Shown here: positions 20,759 through 29,764 of the stretch, piece by piece
Numbering within the stretch: the stretch's first letter is position 1
Layout: each line of letters opens with the position of its first letter
From: JANPBY01 sp963851405
GTDB lineage: Bacteria; Actinomycetota; Actinomycetes; DATJPE01
Reading direction: 5' to 3'
Assembly (NCBI GenBank): GCA_963851405.1
Contig: CAWKPB010000007.1
Location: 1 to 64,000 of the forward strand
Length of the DNA stretch: 64,000 bases
The notes under the pieces: model-generated
Seen by the model: the letters and a program-made list of their open reading frames with translations, nothing else
Told to the model about the DNA's origin: nothing
Database searches by the model: none
Translations under genes and position numbers: made by a program

Positions 20759-21139
20759 ATGCATCGCTCACGGATTGGCATCGCTTTGATCGATCATCCC
20801 GTCGAGACCTACGACGCTGCGCTGTCGTTTTGGGCCGGGGTTCAAGGCGTCCAGTCGGAGGTCATGGTCGACGACGACGCGTACGCCCGGATCGGGCTGA
20901 TCGGCTCGGTCCATCTGGAAGGGCAGCGCGTCGGCTCAGGCACGACTGCGCGCGTGCACTTCGACATCGAGACCGACGATGTCGCTGCCGAGATCGCGCG
21001 CGTCGTCGGCCTTGGAGCCACGGTCGTACGCGTGATGGACGACTTCACCATCCTGGCCGACCCGGGTGGCCTGGTCTTCTGCGTCGTTCCCGTCCAGACC
21101 GGCGATCGGTTCGAGGCAGACTCCCTCACCTGGCCGTGA
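20759..21139 (+). CDS. VOC (glyoxalase/bleomycin-resistance) family protein
   Basis: A 126-residue protein with the paired beta-alpha-beta-beta-beta layout of the vicinal oxygen chelate fold. It opens with IGIALIDHPVETYDAALSFW, typical of the first repeat, and ends with DDFTILADPGGLVFCVVP, the usual last strand pair (DPxGxxFC). Metal ligands are not clearly identifiable, so glyoxalase, dioxygenase or binding-protein roles all remain open. It is divergent from dnaK and shares the region containing the HAIR site, so weak heat-shock linkage is possible. Confidence 0.85.
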   Translation: MHRSRIGIALIDHPVETYDAALSFWAGVQGVQSEVMVDDDAYARIGLIGSVHLEGQRVGSGTTARVHFDIETDDVAAEIARVVGLGATVVRVMDDFTILADPGGLVFCVVPVQTGDRFEADSLTWP

Positions 21140-21266
21140 GCACGCACCCCAGGCCCATGTCGGGGGAAACGGTCGCGCCGCCGAGGTACGCGCTGTCCAC
21201 GTGCCCGCCGCCAGTTGAGAGGATGACAGCGGATACGTCACGCCGCACGATGAAAGGGATCCCTCT

Positions 21267-23414
21267 GTGGACTGGAGCCTGATCGTCTTCCTGCTGATCC
21301 TCATCGTCGCCAGCGTGGTGGCCATCCGGCGTTTGTGGTGGTTGTGGCGCCTGCTCCGTAGCGGGCAGCCGGCCGTCGGCCGCACCGACGAGGTAGGAGT
21401 ACGAGCCCAGGCCGAGGTCGTGGAGGTCGTCGGTCAGCGCAAGTTGTTGGCCTGGACGGTGCCCGGCCTGGCGCACGCCTTCGCCTTCTGGGGATTCTGT
21501 GTCCTAGGGCTCACCATTCTTGAAGCCTTCGGTGCGCTCATCGATCGCCAGTTCAGCATCCCCATCCTCGACCAGTGGGCGTGGGTCGCCTGGGTCGAGG
21601 ACTTCTTCGCGGTCATGGTGCTCATCGCGCTCGTGGTGTTCACGATCATCCGCATCGCCCAGAATCCGAAAAAGCTCGGTCGCGCGTCGCGCTTCTATGG
21701 CTCGCATACGGGAGCCGCTTGGCTCGTGCTCTTCATGATCTTCTGGGTCATCGCCACGTTGCTGGTCTACCGCGGCGCGCAGATCAACACCGGCAACTTC
21801 CCATACCCTTCAAACTGGGCCTTCGCCTCGAACTGGGTGGCTGACGTCCTGCCGAGCGGACTCGAAGCCAACGAGATCATTGAGACGGTTTTTCTCCTGC
21901 TGAACGTGGCCGTCATCCTGGGCTTCCTGGTACTCGTCGTCTACAGCAAGCACCTGCACATCTTCCTAGCTCCCTTCAACGTCGGATTCTCCAGGCGCCC
22001 CAACGCCCTTGGGCCCTTGCTGCCGATGTATTCGGGGACGAAGCTGATCGACTTCGAAGACCCCGGTGAGGATGACGTCTTCGGCCGCGGCAAGGTCGAA
22101 GACTTCACGTGGAAGGGCTTGCTCGACTTCTCCACGTGCACCGAGTGCGGACGTTGCCAAAGCCAGTGCCCGGCATGGAACACCGAGAAACCCTTGTCGC
22201 CCAAGTTGCTGGTGATGGACCTGCGCGATCACGCCTTCGCCAAGGCCCCCTACCTGCTGGCCGCCGAAGATAAGCGGGAGGGCCTGCCGGAGGCCGTACG
22301 AGCCGAAGCCGAGCGTCCTCTCGTCGGGTTACTCGAGGACGGCGGGGTCATCACCCCTGACGTGTTGTGGTCCTGTACGTCCTGCGGAGCCTGCGTCCAG
22401 CAGTGCCCCGTCGATATCGAGCACGTCGATCACATCATGGACATGCGCCGCTACCAGGTGATGATCGAGACGGCCTTTCCGACCGAATTGAACGGACTGT
22501 TCAAGAACCTGGAGAACAAGGGCAACCCGTGGGGCATGAACGCCTCGGGCCGCAACGCATGGATCACAGAGGTCGACTTCGGAGTGCGCGTCTTCGGCGC
22601 CGAGGGAGAGAGTGCCCTTCCTGACGACGTCGAGTGGCTGCTCTGGGTCGGCTGCGCCGGAGCGTTTGAGGACCGAGCCAAGCGAACCACCAAGGCGACG
22701 GCGGAGCTCCTGCACCTCGCGGGCATCGAGTTCATGGTGCTGGGGGAGGGCGAAACCTGCACGGGGGACCCTGCCCGACGCTCCGGCAACGAGTTCCTCT
22801 TCCAGATGCTGGCGCAGCAAAACGTCGAGGTCCTCAACGAGATCGGCGCCAGGAAAATCGTGACGACGTGCCCGCACTGCCTCAACACCCTGGGCCGTGA
22901 GTACCCCCAACTGGGCGGGACCTACGAGGTCGTTCACCACACCCAATTGCTGAACCGTCTGGTGCGCGAGGGTCGGCTCACCCCCGTGAAGCCGGTCGAG
23001 GAGAAGGTCACCTACCACGACCCCTGCTACCTGGGACGACACAACAAGGTCTACTCACCACCTCGTGAGCTCATCGAGTCACTCCCGGGTCTGACGCTCA
23101 CCGAGATGCCGCGCAACCGCGAGCGGTCGTTCTGCTGCGGCGCCGGCGGAGCACGCATGTGGATGGAGGAAACCCTCGGCACGCGGGTCAACGTCAACCG
23201 AACGCAGGAGGCCGTCGCGACAGGAGCGGAGACGGTTGCCGTGGGTTGTCCGTTCTGTCGGGTGATGATCAGCGACGGCGTCACCGGACTTCAACAGGAC
23301 GGCTCTGCGGAGGGCGTCGAGGTCATGGATGTGTCCCAGCTGTTGCTGCGCTCGGTCAAGGCAGACGCTGCCTCATCATCCGCTCCAGCGCCTACCGCCC
23401 CAGCGTCGGACTGA
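21267..23414 (+). CDS. membrane iron-sulfur oxidoreductase, EtfD-like (heterodisulfide-reductase-type)
   Basis: A 715-residue protein. The N-terminal ~230 residues contain five or so membrane helices in a nitrate-reductase-gamma-like arrangement. A dicluster ferredoxin domain follows (CTECGRCQSQCPAW, then CTSCGACVQQCPVDIEHVDH), giving two [4Fe-4S] clusters. Two C-terminal CCG domains follow (TCPHCLNTLGREYPQLGG and YHDPCYLGRHN...FCCGAGGARM). This is the architecture of mycobacterial EtfD, which passes electrons from electron-transferring flavoprotein, reduced by acyl-CoA dehydrogenases, to the membrane quinone pool. The fadE gene at 48690 is a likely upstream electron source. GTG at 21267 follows AAAGGGAT. 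Confidence 0.88.
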   Translation: MDWSLIVFLLILIVASVVAIRRLWWLWRLLRSGQPAVGRTDEVGVRAQAEVVEVVGQRKLLAWTVPGLAHAFAFWGFCVLGLTILEAFGALIDRQFSIPILDQWAWVAWVEDFFAVMVLIALVVFTIIRIAQNPKKLGRASRFYGSHTGAAWLVLFMIFWVIATLLVYRGAQINTGNFPYPSNWAFASNWVADVLPSGLEANEIIETVFLLLNVAVILGFLVLVVYSKHLHIFLAPFNVGFSRRPNALGPLLPMYSGTKLIDFEDPGEDDVFGRGKVEDFTWKGLLDFSTCTECGRCQSQCPAWNTEKPLSPKLLVMDLRDHAFAKAPYLLAAEDKREGLPEAVRAEAERPLVGLLEDGGVITPDVLWSCTSCGACVQQCPVDIEHVDHIMDMRRYQVMIETAFPTELNGLFKNLENKGNPWGMNASGRNAWITEVDFGVRVFGAEGESALPDDVEWLLWVGCAGAFEDRAKRTTKATAELLHLAGIEFMVLGEGETCTGDPARRSGNEFLFQMLAQQNVEVLNEIGARKIVTTCPHCLNTLGREYPQLGGTYEVVHHTQLLNRLVREGRLTPVKPVEEKVTYHDPCYLGRHNKVYSPPRELIESLPGLTLTEMPRNRERSFCCGAGGARMWMEETLGTRVNVNRTQEAVATGAETVAVGCPFCRVMISDGVTGLQQDGSAEGVEVMDVSQLLLRSVKADAASSSAPAPTAPASD

Positions 23415-23434
23415 CCCGGCGAACGGCCGTTCGC

Positions 23435-23454
23435 TTCGGGCCTGTTGGCCCTAT
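23435..23454. promoter_or_regulatory. DosR-like palindromic box upstream of the P-type ATPase gene
   Basis: TTCGGGCCTGTTGGCCCTAT matches 14 of 20 positions of the mycobacterial DosR consensus (TTSGGGACTWWAGTCCCSAA) and fits the core GGGNCNNNNGNCCC exactly at 23438-23451. It is 142 bases upstream of a CtpF-like ATPase gene. CtpF and universal stress proteins are classical DosR-regulon members, and a second, weaker box lies in front of the universal stress gene here. Confidence 0.5.
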
Positions 23455-23595
23455 CGCCGCCAGCCGCTGGTCGGCAGTCTTCAGGTATGCCCGGCTCTGC
23501 TCTGGTGTGCGCGACCACCACCGGGCGGTTGCGCGCTGAGTTAGGCGGCGAAAGTCCGATGCCATTCGACGACGAGACCCGCGAGTGATGCCGGC

Positions 23596-26322
23596 ATGCC
23601 GGAAATCCTCGCGAGCCGTTCACATCACGCCTTGCCCGAGCACCAGTTGGTGCTGTTGCTCGAGACGGACCTCGCGCGTGGCCTGACCGACCGGGAAGCG
23701 CGGGCCCGCTTGATCCGCCTCGGGCCGAACGTGCTTCCACCGCCGCGGCGGCGCGGTCGCGTCATCCGCCTGCTCAGCCACTTCCACCATCCTCTGGTCT
23801 ATGTGCTCCTGGTCGCAGTGGTTCTGGCGATAGCGCTGCAAGCCTGGATCGAGGCTGCAGTCATCGCCGGCGTCGTCCTGGTCAATGTCGTCGTGGGATA
23901 CCTGCAGGAAGAACGCGCGGAAAGGGCCCTTGAGGCGCTGATGGCCATGACATCGACCCTCGCCGATGTGGTCCGCGACGGGGAACGCCGACAGGTTGAC
24001 TCCACTGATCTGGTGCCTGGAGATGTCGTGTTCCTCGAGTCCGGCGCCAAGGTGCCGGCCGATATCCGGATGCTCAGAGTTCGTGGTCTTGCCATCGACG
24101 AGTCGGCATTGACCGGGGAGTCGGTGCCAGGGACCAAGCACGCCATGACCGTGGCTGAGGGTACCGAGTTGGCCGACCGGGCCAACATGGCCTTCGCGGG
24201 AACGCTCGTGGTTGGCGGCATGGGTACCGGCGTGGTGGTGGCGACCGGCGGGGACACCGAGCTTGGCCTGATCCACCGCCTGGTGGGCGAGGCCAGCGGC
24301 GTCCAGACCCCACTGACGCTGAAGTTGGCTGCGTTTAGTCGGCTCTTGACCATCCTCATTTTGGTCCTTGCCGGACTGACCTTCGTGCTCGGCATCGCCC
24401 GCGGCGAGGCCGCCTCGGACATGGTCACCGCGGCGATCGCCTTGGCCGTGGGTGCCATCCCCGAGGGCCTACCCGCCGCGGTGACGATCATCCTGGCGAT
24501 CGGGGTATCCCGGATGGCCCGCCGCAGCGCGATCGTTCGACGGCTGCCTGCAGTTGAGACCCTCGGCGCGACGACGGTGGTCTGCAGCGACAAGACAGGG
24601 ACCCTGACCCAGAACCAGATGACCGTGGTCAGCGTCGCCACAGCCAGCGGGTGCTACCGCCTAACCGGGACCGGCTACGCCCCACAGGGGCGGGTTCTCA
24701 CCTCGGATGGGCATCGACTGGAGGACGGGCAGGACGTGGCGCTCGACGACACGCTTCGAGCAGGAGCGCTATGCAACGACTCCGCTCTGATTCGTCACGA
24801 CGGTGAGTGGAGCCCGGTCGGTGACCCCACCGAAGTCGCGCTGCTTTCGGCCGCAGACAAGGCTGGAATCGATCGCAGCCAACTGCCCGGACGGCTGCCG
24901 AGAGTGGATGAGGTCCCCTTCACGGCGGAGGCGCGGTGCATGACCACCCTGCACCGCAGCGCTGCTGGCGTACCCGGCCTAGTCATCGTGAAAGGAGCCA
25001 TCGAGGTCGTGCTCCCCCTGTGCCGGTCGGCACGCGACGCCATGGGACACGATGGCCCCATCGATGCTGGCGCCGTTCGCGCGACGGTGGACGACTTGGG
25101 CGCCCGAGCCCTGCGCGTGCTCGCGGTCGCCAGCGCCGAGGTACCGCCCGAGATGGGGCGCATCGAGCCTCGGGATCTCGACTGCCTACCGTTGACTTTG
25201 CTGGGGCTCGTCGGCATGCATGACCCGCCGCGACCCGAGTCGGTCGCAGCCGTGCGCTCCTGCCACCGCGCCGGCATCGAGGTCAAGATGATCACTGGTG
25301 ACCACGCGACGACGGCGCGCGCGATCGGAGTCGCGATCAACCTAACCGGCGACGGCTCCGAACCAGTCGCCGTCACCGGCGCGGAACTCCGGGATCTGTC
25401 GGCCGAGCAGTACGCCACCATGGCAGCCTCTGCCAACGTCTTGGCGCGGGTCACGCCCGAGGACAAATTGCGACTCGTCCAGGTGCTTCAGGCCGAGCGC
25501 CACGTGGTCGCCATGACCGGTGACGGCGTCAATGACGCTCCAGCGCTACGACAAGCCGACATCGGAATCGCCATGGGCCGCGGCGGCACCGAAGTCGCCA
25601 AGGACGCCAGCGCGATGGTGCTCACCGACGACAATTTCGCCACCATCGAAGCCGCTGTCGAAGAAGGCCGTGGCGTCTACGACAACGTCACCAAATTCAT
25701 CACCTGGACCCTTCCGACCAACTTGGGCGAGGGCGTGGTCATCCTCACCGCGATCTTGCTCGGCGTGACGCTGCCAGTCCTGCCGGTGCAGGTGCTGTGG
25801 ATCAACATGACAACAGCGCTGCTCCTCGGGCTCATGCTTGTCTTCGAGCCCAAGGAGCCGGGAATCATGGACCGTCGGCCGCGAGATCCGCGACAACCAA
25901 TCCTGACCCCGGTGCTACTCCAGCGGATAGTCCTGGTCTCCGCATTGATGCTCGTGGGTGCCTTTGGGCTCTTCGAGTACGAGCTCGCCATGGGCGCCAG
26001 CACCGCTTCGGCTCGTACGGTGGCGGTCAATGTGTTCGTCCTGGTCGAGACGGCCTACTTGATCAACTGCCGGTCCTTGACCAAGTCCGTGCTACAGATC
26101 GGGTTGTTCAGCAACCCCCCTCTGCTCGCCGGCATGGCGGCCATGATCAGCCTCCAGATCATGTTTACCTATTCGCCGATGCTCAACACCATCTTCGAGT
26201 CCGCCCCGATCGAAGGCTTCGCATGGGTCCGCATCGTCGCCGTCGCCGTCGTCGTGGCCTTCACCGTTGGAGCCGAGAAGTCCCTCCGCCGACGCCTTAG
26301 CGAGCGAAGCGCCGGCCGCTGA
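23596..26322 (+). CDS. P2-type cation-transporting ATPase (CtpF/PacL-like)
   Basis: A 908-residue P-type ATPase that pumps a cation across the membrane using ATP. Order: cation-ATPase N-terminal domain (ETDLARGLTDREARARL), helices 1-2, actuator domain with DESALTGESVPG, helices 3-4 carrying AIPEGLPAAV (P2-type ion site), the phosphorylation motif CSDKTGTLTQNQ, nucleotide domain, hinge MTGDGVNDAPAL, and a C-terminal bundle of six helices. The PEGLP motif and helix 6 LWINMTTALLLG point to Ca2+ or a similar ion rather than a heavy metal; the exact ion is unproven. A DosR-like box upstream and the adjacent universal stress gene suggest hypoxia or dormancy control. Confidence 0.93.
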   Translation: MPEILASRSHHALPEHQLVLLLETDLARGLTDREARARLIRLGPNVLPPPRRRGRVIRLLSHFHHPLVYVLLVAVVLAIALQAWIEAAVIAGVVLVNVVVGYLQEERAERALEALMAMTSTLADVVRDGERRQVDSTDLVPGDVVFLESGAKVPADIRMLRVRGLAIDESALTGESVPGTKHAMTVAEGTELADRANMAFAGTLVVGGMGTGVVVATGGDTELGLIHRLVGEASGVQTPLTLKLAAFSRLLTILILVLAGLTFVLGIARGEAASDMVTAAIALAVGAIPEGLPAAVTIILAIGVSRMARRSAIVRRLPAVETLGATTVVCSDKTGTLTQNQMTVVSVATASGCYRLTGTGYAPQGRVLTSDGHRLEDGQDVALDDTLRAGALCNDSALIRHDGEWSPVGDPTEVALLSAADKAGIDRSQLPGRLPRVDEVPFTAEARCMTTLHRSAAGVPGLVIVKGAIEVVLPLCRSARDAMGHDGPIDAGAVRATVDDLGARALRVLAVASAEVPPEMGRIEPRDLDCLPLTLLGLVGMHDPPRPESVAAVRSCHRAGIEVKMITGDHATTARAIGVAINLTGDGSEPVAVTGAELRDLSAEQYATMAASANVLARVTPEDKLRLVQVLQAERHVVAMTGDGVNDAPALRQADIGIAMGRGGTEVAKDASAMVLTDDNFATIEAAVEEGRGVYDNVTKFITWTLPTNLGEGVVILTAILLGVTLPVLPVQVLWINMTTALLLGLMLVFEPKEPGIMDRRPRDPRQPILTPVLLQRIVLVSALMLVGAFGLFEYELAMGASTASARTVAVNVFVLVETAYLINCRSLTKSVLQIGLFSNPPLLAGMAAMISLQIMFTYSPMLNTIFESAPIEGFAWVRIVAVAVVVAFTVGAEKSLRRRLSERSAGR

Positions 26323-26346
26323 CGCCGCCGACCCGCGCCGGTGCCT

Positions 26347-27246
26347 TCAGTCAGTTCGAGCCTGATGGACGACCGCAACGGGGCAGTGCGCATGGTGGAG
26401 CACAGCCAGGCTGACCGAGCCAACGAGGAGCCCGACGAACCCCCCACGCCCTCTCGAGCCCACCACCAGCAAAGCGGCGCCAGCGGAGGCCTCGACGAGT
26501 GAGGATCGGGCTTGGCCGAAGTCGATGCGGGACTTGATATCCACGTCTGGATAGCGCTCCTGCCAACCAGCCAGAGCCTCGGCGAGAACTGTGCTCGCAT
26601 GGTCGGATCCAGACTTGAGGATCTCCGCGGGAATGGAGCCGACCCGGCCGGGGACGTTGAGATAGTCGACATCCCAGGCGAGGACGGCAGTGAGACCGAC
26701 CCCGCGCTCGGAGGCTTGTTCGAAGGCGAACGCAAGCACCGCTTCGGAGAATTGCGAACCATCGACGCCGACCACCACTCGACCCGCTTCTGGGCTGGCC
26801 GTCGACGCGGAATCCGAGGGCCGGACCACTACCACGGGGCACGGGGCATGCAGAGCGACCTGAACCCCCGTAGATCCCAGGAGTCGCCCGCTCACACCCC
26901 CCAGCCCTCGGGAGCCGACGACAAGCATGCGCGCGCCCTTGGCCTCCTCGAGAAGGGCCTTGGATGCGCCGCCCGTTGCCGGCTTCGCGCGAACCTCAAC
27001 CTCAGGGGCGAGTTTCTTGGCGTATTCGGCCGCGTCAGCGAGCACTCGGTCGCCGGACTCTTGGCGTTCCTGGTCCTGGGTGCCCCAGAATTCAGCCGCG
27101 AACCGGTCTGAGGGCGGTGGCGGTGACCACGCATGCACCACCTCCACCGCCGCCTTGCGCGGCCGCGCCGTCTCGATCGCAAACTCAAGTGCGTCTCGAG
27201 CCCCGGCCGAGCCGTCATAGCCGACCACGATGGCCTTGCCGTTCAT
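26347..27246 (-). CDS. tandem universal stress protein (two USP domains)
   Basis: A 299-residue protein with two USP domains (~1-145 and ~155-299). Each begins with the Asp-containing strand (IVVGYDGSAGA; VVVGVDGSQFS) and carries the ATP-binding loop G-2x-G-9x-G-S/T (GSRGLGGVSGRLLGST; GSRGRGGFVGLLVGS). Such ATP-binding tandem USPs are prominent in the mycobacterial dormancy regulon. ATG at 27246 follows GGAGG; the longer open frame upstream overlaps the divergent PhyH gene and is not used. It is convergent with the P-type ATPase gene, 24 bases away, and has a DosR-like half-conserved box upstream. Confidence 0.93.
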   Translation of the reverse strand: MNGKAIVVGYDGSAGARDALEFAIETARPRKAAVEVVHAWSPPPPSDRFAAEFWGTQDQERQESGDRVLADAAEYAKKLAPEVEVRAKPATGGASKALLEEAKGARMLVVGSRGLGGVSGRLLGSTGVQVALHAPCPVVVVRPSDSASTASPEAGRVVVGVDGSQFSEAVLAFAFEQASERGVGLTAVLAWDVDYLNVPGRVGSIPAEILKSGSDHASTVLAEALAGWQERYPDVDIKSRIDFGQARSSLVEASAGAALLVVGSRGRGGFVGLLVGSVSLAVLHHAHCPVAVVHQARTD

Positions 27247-27316
27247 GACTCCTCCGTTGTCAGCGAAACGAATGTCCACCCCCTTGGAGTGTGACTGGAG
27301 CCCTCGGAAACCGGCA

Positions 27317-27330
27317 GAGCCAAACGTCCC
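27317..27330. promoter_or_regulatory. DosR-like box upstream of the universal stress gene
   Basis: GAGCCAAACGTCCC fits the core GGGNCNNNNGNCCC with one mismatch. It is 71 bases upstream of the universal stress gene start and 82 bases upstream of the divergent PhyH gene. On its own the match could be chance; it is listed because the gene type and the nearby exact-core site at 23438 agree. Confidence 0.35.
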
Positions 27331-27411
27331 TTGGCACCGGTGACTGTCCACCCGCTTAGTCGCGCGGCTCACCGCGTTGACAGGGGGCCTTGGCTGCGGT
27401 GGGCTCCGCCC

Positions 27412-28236
27412 ATGGACCTGGGAGCGGACCGGCGGCGGGGCAGCGACTACGTGGTGAGTGCGGAAGAGATCGAGGCCTTCGGCCGCGACGGCTACGTACA
27501 TCTGCATGGAGTCCTGTCCTCGCCTGAGATGGCCGACCTGGAAGCGGTCTACGACCGATTCATGCGGCGTGAGATCGAGGTCGCTGGCAAGGACTTCAAC
27601 GACATGACCACTGGTGAGCACGGCACGGATCCGACCGGTTATGCCATCGTCAACGTGATGCTGCCGCGACGGTACTTTCCCGAATGGGTGGACAACGTCT
27701 TCGAGCTCCGCGCTGCGAGAATCGCCGAACAGCTGTGCGGCGAGGGCATGGCCCTTGATTTCGACCAACTGCTCGCCAAACAGCCCGGTCGCGACGATGC
27801 GGTGTTCGGCTGGCACCAGGACCAGGCGTACTGGATCGACACCGACGACCGCCGCACCGCGACTTGTTGGTTGGCCGTCGACGACTCGACTATCGACAAC
27901 GGCTGCCTCCAGTTCCTACCTGGCAGTCACCTCGAACCGGTTCGGCCCCACCATCCGCTGCACGGGGACCGGTCGCAAAGCCACACGCTGGTCACCGAGT
28001 TGCTCCCGACCGACGAGATGCGAGCGGTGCCCATCGCCCGCGGCGATGTCACCGTGCACAGCGAGGGGATTCTGCACGGGTCGGGCGGAAACCGGACCAA
28101 CAACTCCTGGCGGCGGGCCTACATCGTCGCGTTTCGGAGCCATGCGACTGTGGCCGAGGAACGCCGCCGCGGGTTCACCCACTCGCACAACGACGGCAAA
28201 GACGTCCTCGACGGGGTGGCGGGCCTGAAGGTCTGA
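27412..28236 (+). CDS. phytanoyl-CoA dioxygenase (PhyH) family protein
   Basis: A 274-residue Fe(II)/2-oxoglutarate-dependent oxygenase. The facial triad is visible: WHQDQAYW (His and Asp) and, 110 residues later, SEGILHGSGGNRTNNSWRR, with the distal His and the Arg that binds 2-oxoglutarate. LQFLPGSHLEPV is the usual PhyH core. The family hydroxylates phytanoyl-CoA, ectoine, and many natural-product intermediates; no pathway partner lies nearby, so the substrate is open. ATG at 27412 is preferred to upstream in-frame starts, which would precede the conserved fold by 27 residues. Confidence 0.88.
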   Translation: MDLGADRRRGSDYVVSAEEIEAFGRDGYVHLHGVLSSPEMADLEAVYDRFMRREIEVAGKDFNDMTTGEHGTDPTGYAIVNVMLPRRYFPEWVDNVFELRAARIAEQLCGEGMALDFDQLLAKQPGRDDAVFGWHQDQAYWIDTDDRRTATCWLAVDDSTIDNGCLQFLPGSHLEPVRPHHPLHGDRSQSHTLVTELLPTDEMRAVPIARGDVTVHSEGILHGSGGNRTNNSWRRAYIVAFRSHATVAEERRRGFTHSHNDGKDVLDGVAGLKV

Positions 28237-28287
28237 CGCGTTGAGCTCGCCCCCCACGTTGTCGAACCGCCTGGTTCGACCGACCTG

Positions 28288-28875
28288 CTAGCCGGATGGC
28301 GGGATGGGCGTGCGGTGGAAGTTCACATGCGACTTCGACGGCGTCGGCCCGCGCTGGCCTTGATAGCGGGAGCCGTACTTCTCGGATCCATAGGGGAACT
28401 CCGAGGGCGAGCTCAGCTGGAAGAGGCACAGCTGGCCGATCTTCATCCCCGGCCAAAGCTTGATCGGCAGCGTCGCGACGTTCGACAGTTCGAGGGTCAC
28501 GTGACCGCTGAAGCCCGGATCGATAAAACCGGCGGTCGCGTGGGTCAGCAGGCCGAGTCGCCCGATTGAACTCTTCCCTTCGACCCGCGCAGCCACGTCG
28601 TCCGGGAGCGAGATCACCTCGTAGGTGCTGGCCAGCGCGAACTCACCCGGATGCAGGATGAATGGCTCATCTCCTTCGGGCTCAATGAGCCGCGTGAGGT
28701 CGGGCTGGTCAACCGCGGGATCGATGTGCGGGTAGCGGTGGTTCTCAAAGACCCGGAAGTATCGGTCGAGCCGGACATCGACGCTCGACGGCTGCACCAT
28801 GCCAGGGTCGTACGGCTCGAGCCGCGCACGACCGCTGTCGAACAGAGCACGTAGGTCGCGATCGGAGAGCAGCAC
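28288..28875 (-). CDS. dcd: dCTP deaminase (probably bifunctional dCTP deaminase/dUTPase)
   Basis: Converts dCTP to dUTP and, in the actinobacterial bifunctional type, on to dUMP for thymidylate synthesis. At 195 residues it has the expected length. Visible motifs are MVQPSSVDVRLDRYFRVF, VEGKSSIGRLGLLTHATAGFIDPG (read in parts; nucleotide-binding Ser/Arg and the catalytic Glu region), and HVTLELSNVATLPIKL. The C-terminal YGSEKYGSRYQGQRGPTPS tail closes over the active site. GTG at 28875 is the start. The gene stands alone between the convergent PhyH gene and a divergent membrane-protein gene. Confidence 0.95.
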   Translation of the reverse strand: MLLSDRDLRALFDSGRARLEPYDPGMVQPSSVDVRLDRYFRVFENHRYPHIDPAVDQPDLTRLIEPEGDEPFILHPGEFALASTYEVISLPDDVAARVEGKSSIGRLGLLTHATAGFIDPGFSGHVTLELSNVATLPIKLWPGMKIGQLCLFQLSSPSEFPYGSEKYGSRYQGQRGPTPSKSHVNFHRTPIPPSG

Positions 28876-28996
28876 CCGCGCAGGCTACCGGCAGCGCCGG
28901 GGGAGGGCCTGCAGCCCGGGTCGAGGCGACCGCCATCATGGAGTTAGCGGCCGACGTCGTCCACCGGCCACGCGACGTGGAAAGGAGTGAGTCCGG

Positions 28997-29755
28997 ATGT
29001 CAGAGACGTCGACGGCCGTGCGGCCCTGGCACGATGTCCGCTCGGCCATCGAGTTGCCCACCGCCACGGCGTGGTGGGTGCTGGCGATTCACCTGATCAC
29101 GATCGCCTCGCCGGCGCTGATCGTGCTGGTCGTCGAACGCCAAAGCTCGTATCTGGCGGGCGTCCTCGACTACCCCTGGCTGCTCAGTCTGAGTGCTATC
29201 GCGCTCGTGGTCGCCAGCGTCTGCGAAAGCGCCCAGAACACACTGGACCGGTGGTACCTCACGGGGACTCCCCGCACGCTGCTCGACTTGTTCTTTAGCT
29301 GGCTCATCGTTGGCGCGCTATGCCTCCAGGCGCTCGCCGCCTCCGGGACCACACCATGGGTCGCTGGGGTGGCGGTCATCCTGGCGGTCATGTTTCCGGT
29401 GGCTTACCTGGCCGGCTGGCCGATCGAGCCCTTTCAGGCAGCCGCGGGGCTTGCCGCGACAGTGCTCCTCTACCGGGCCCTCGACCAACCGGTGCTCCTG
29501 TTGGCCCTCTTGAGCGTCTTCCTCACGGTCTACTGCTTGGACGTGCTCATCCGGACCCGGCAGCAAGTCATGCACGGCTTCACCACGGGCGTGAACATGC
29601 TCAGCGTCGTCGCTGTCGCACTCGCCATCGAGTGGGCCGCCGCCGGCACCGGCTGGTCGTGGGGGCTGACCCTGGGAGTCTTCGTCGGGTCCATTGCACT
29701 CGCTGTGGTGGTACGTCCGCGGCTGCTCAGAATCGGGCCGACGCCTCGGCCCTGA
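28997..29755 (+). CDS. integral membrane protein of unknown function
   Basis: A 252-residue, strongly hydrophobic protein with about seven membrane segments and short charged loops. The N-terminal ~25 residues are polar and probably cytoplasmic. I recognise no family motif. ATG at 28997 follows AAGGAGTGAG. It is convergent with the DUF169/PCP_red gene with only 9 bases between stop codons. Confidence 0.75.
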   Translation: MSETSTAVRPWHDVRSAIELPTATAWWVLAIHLITIASPALIVLVVERQSSYLAGVLDYPWLLSLSAIALVVASVCESAQNTLDRWYLTGTPRTLLDLFFSWLIVGALCLQALAASGTTPWVAGVAVILAVMFPVAYLAGWPIEPFQAAAGLAATVLLYRALDQPVLLLALLSVFLTVYCLDVLIRTRQQVMHGFTTGVNMLSVVAVALAIEWAAAGTGWSWGLTLGVFVGSIALAVVVRPRLLRIGPTPRP

Positions 29756-29764
29756 TCCGCCCGG

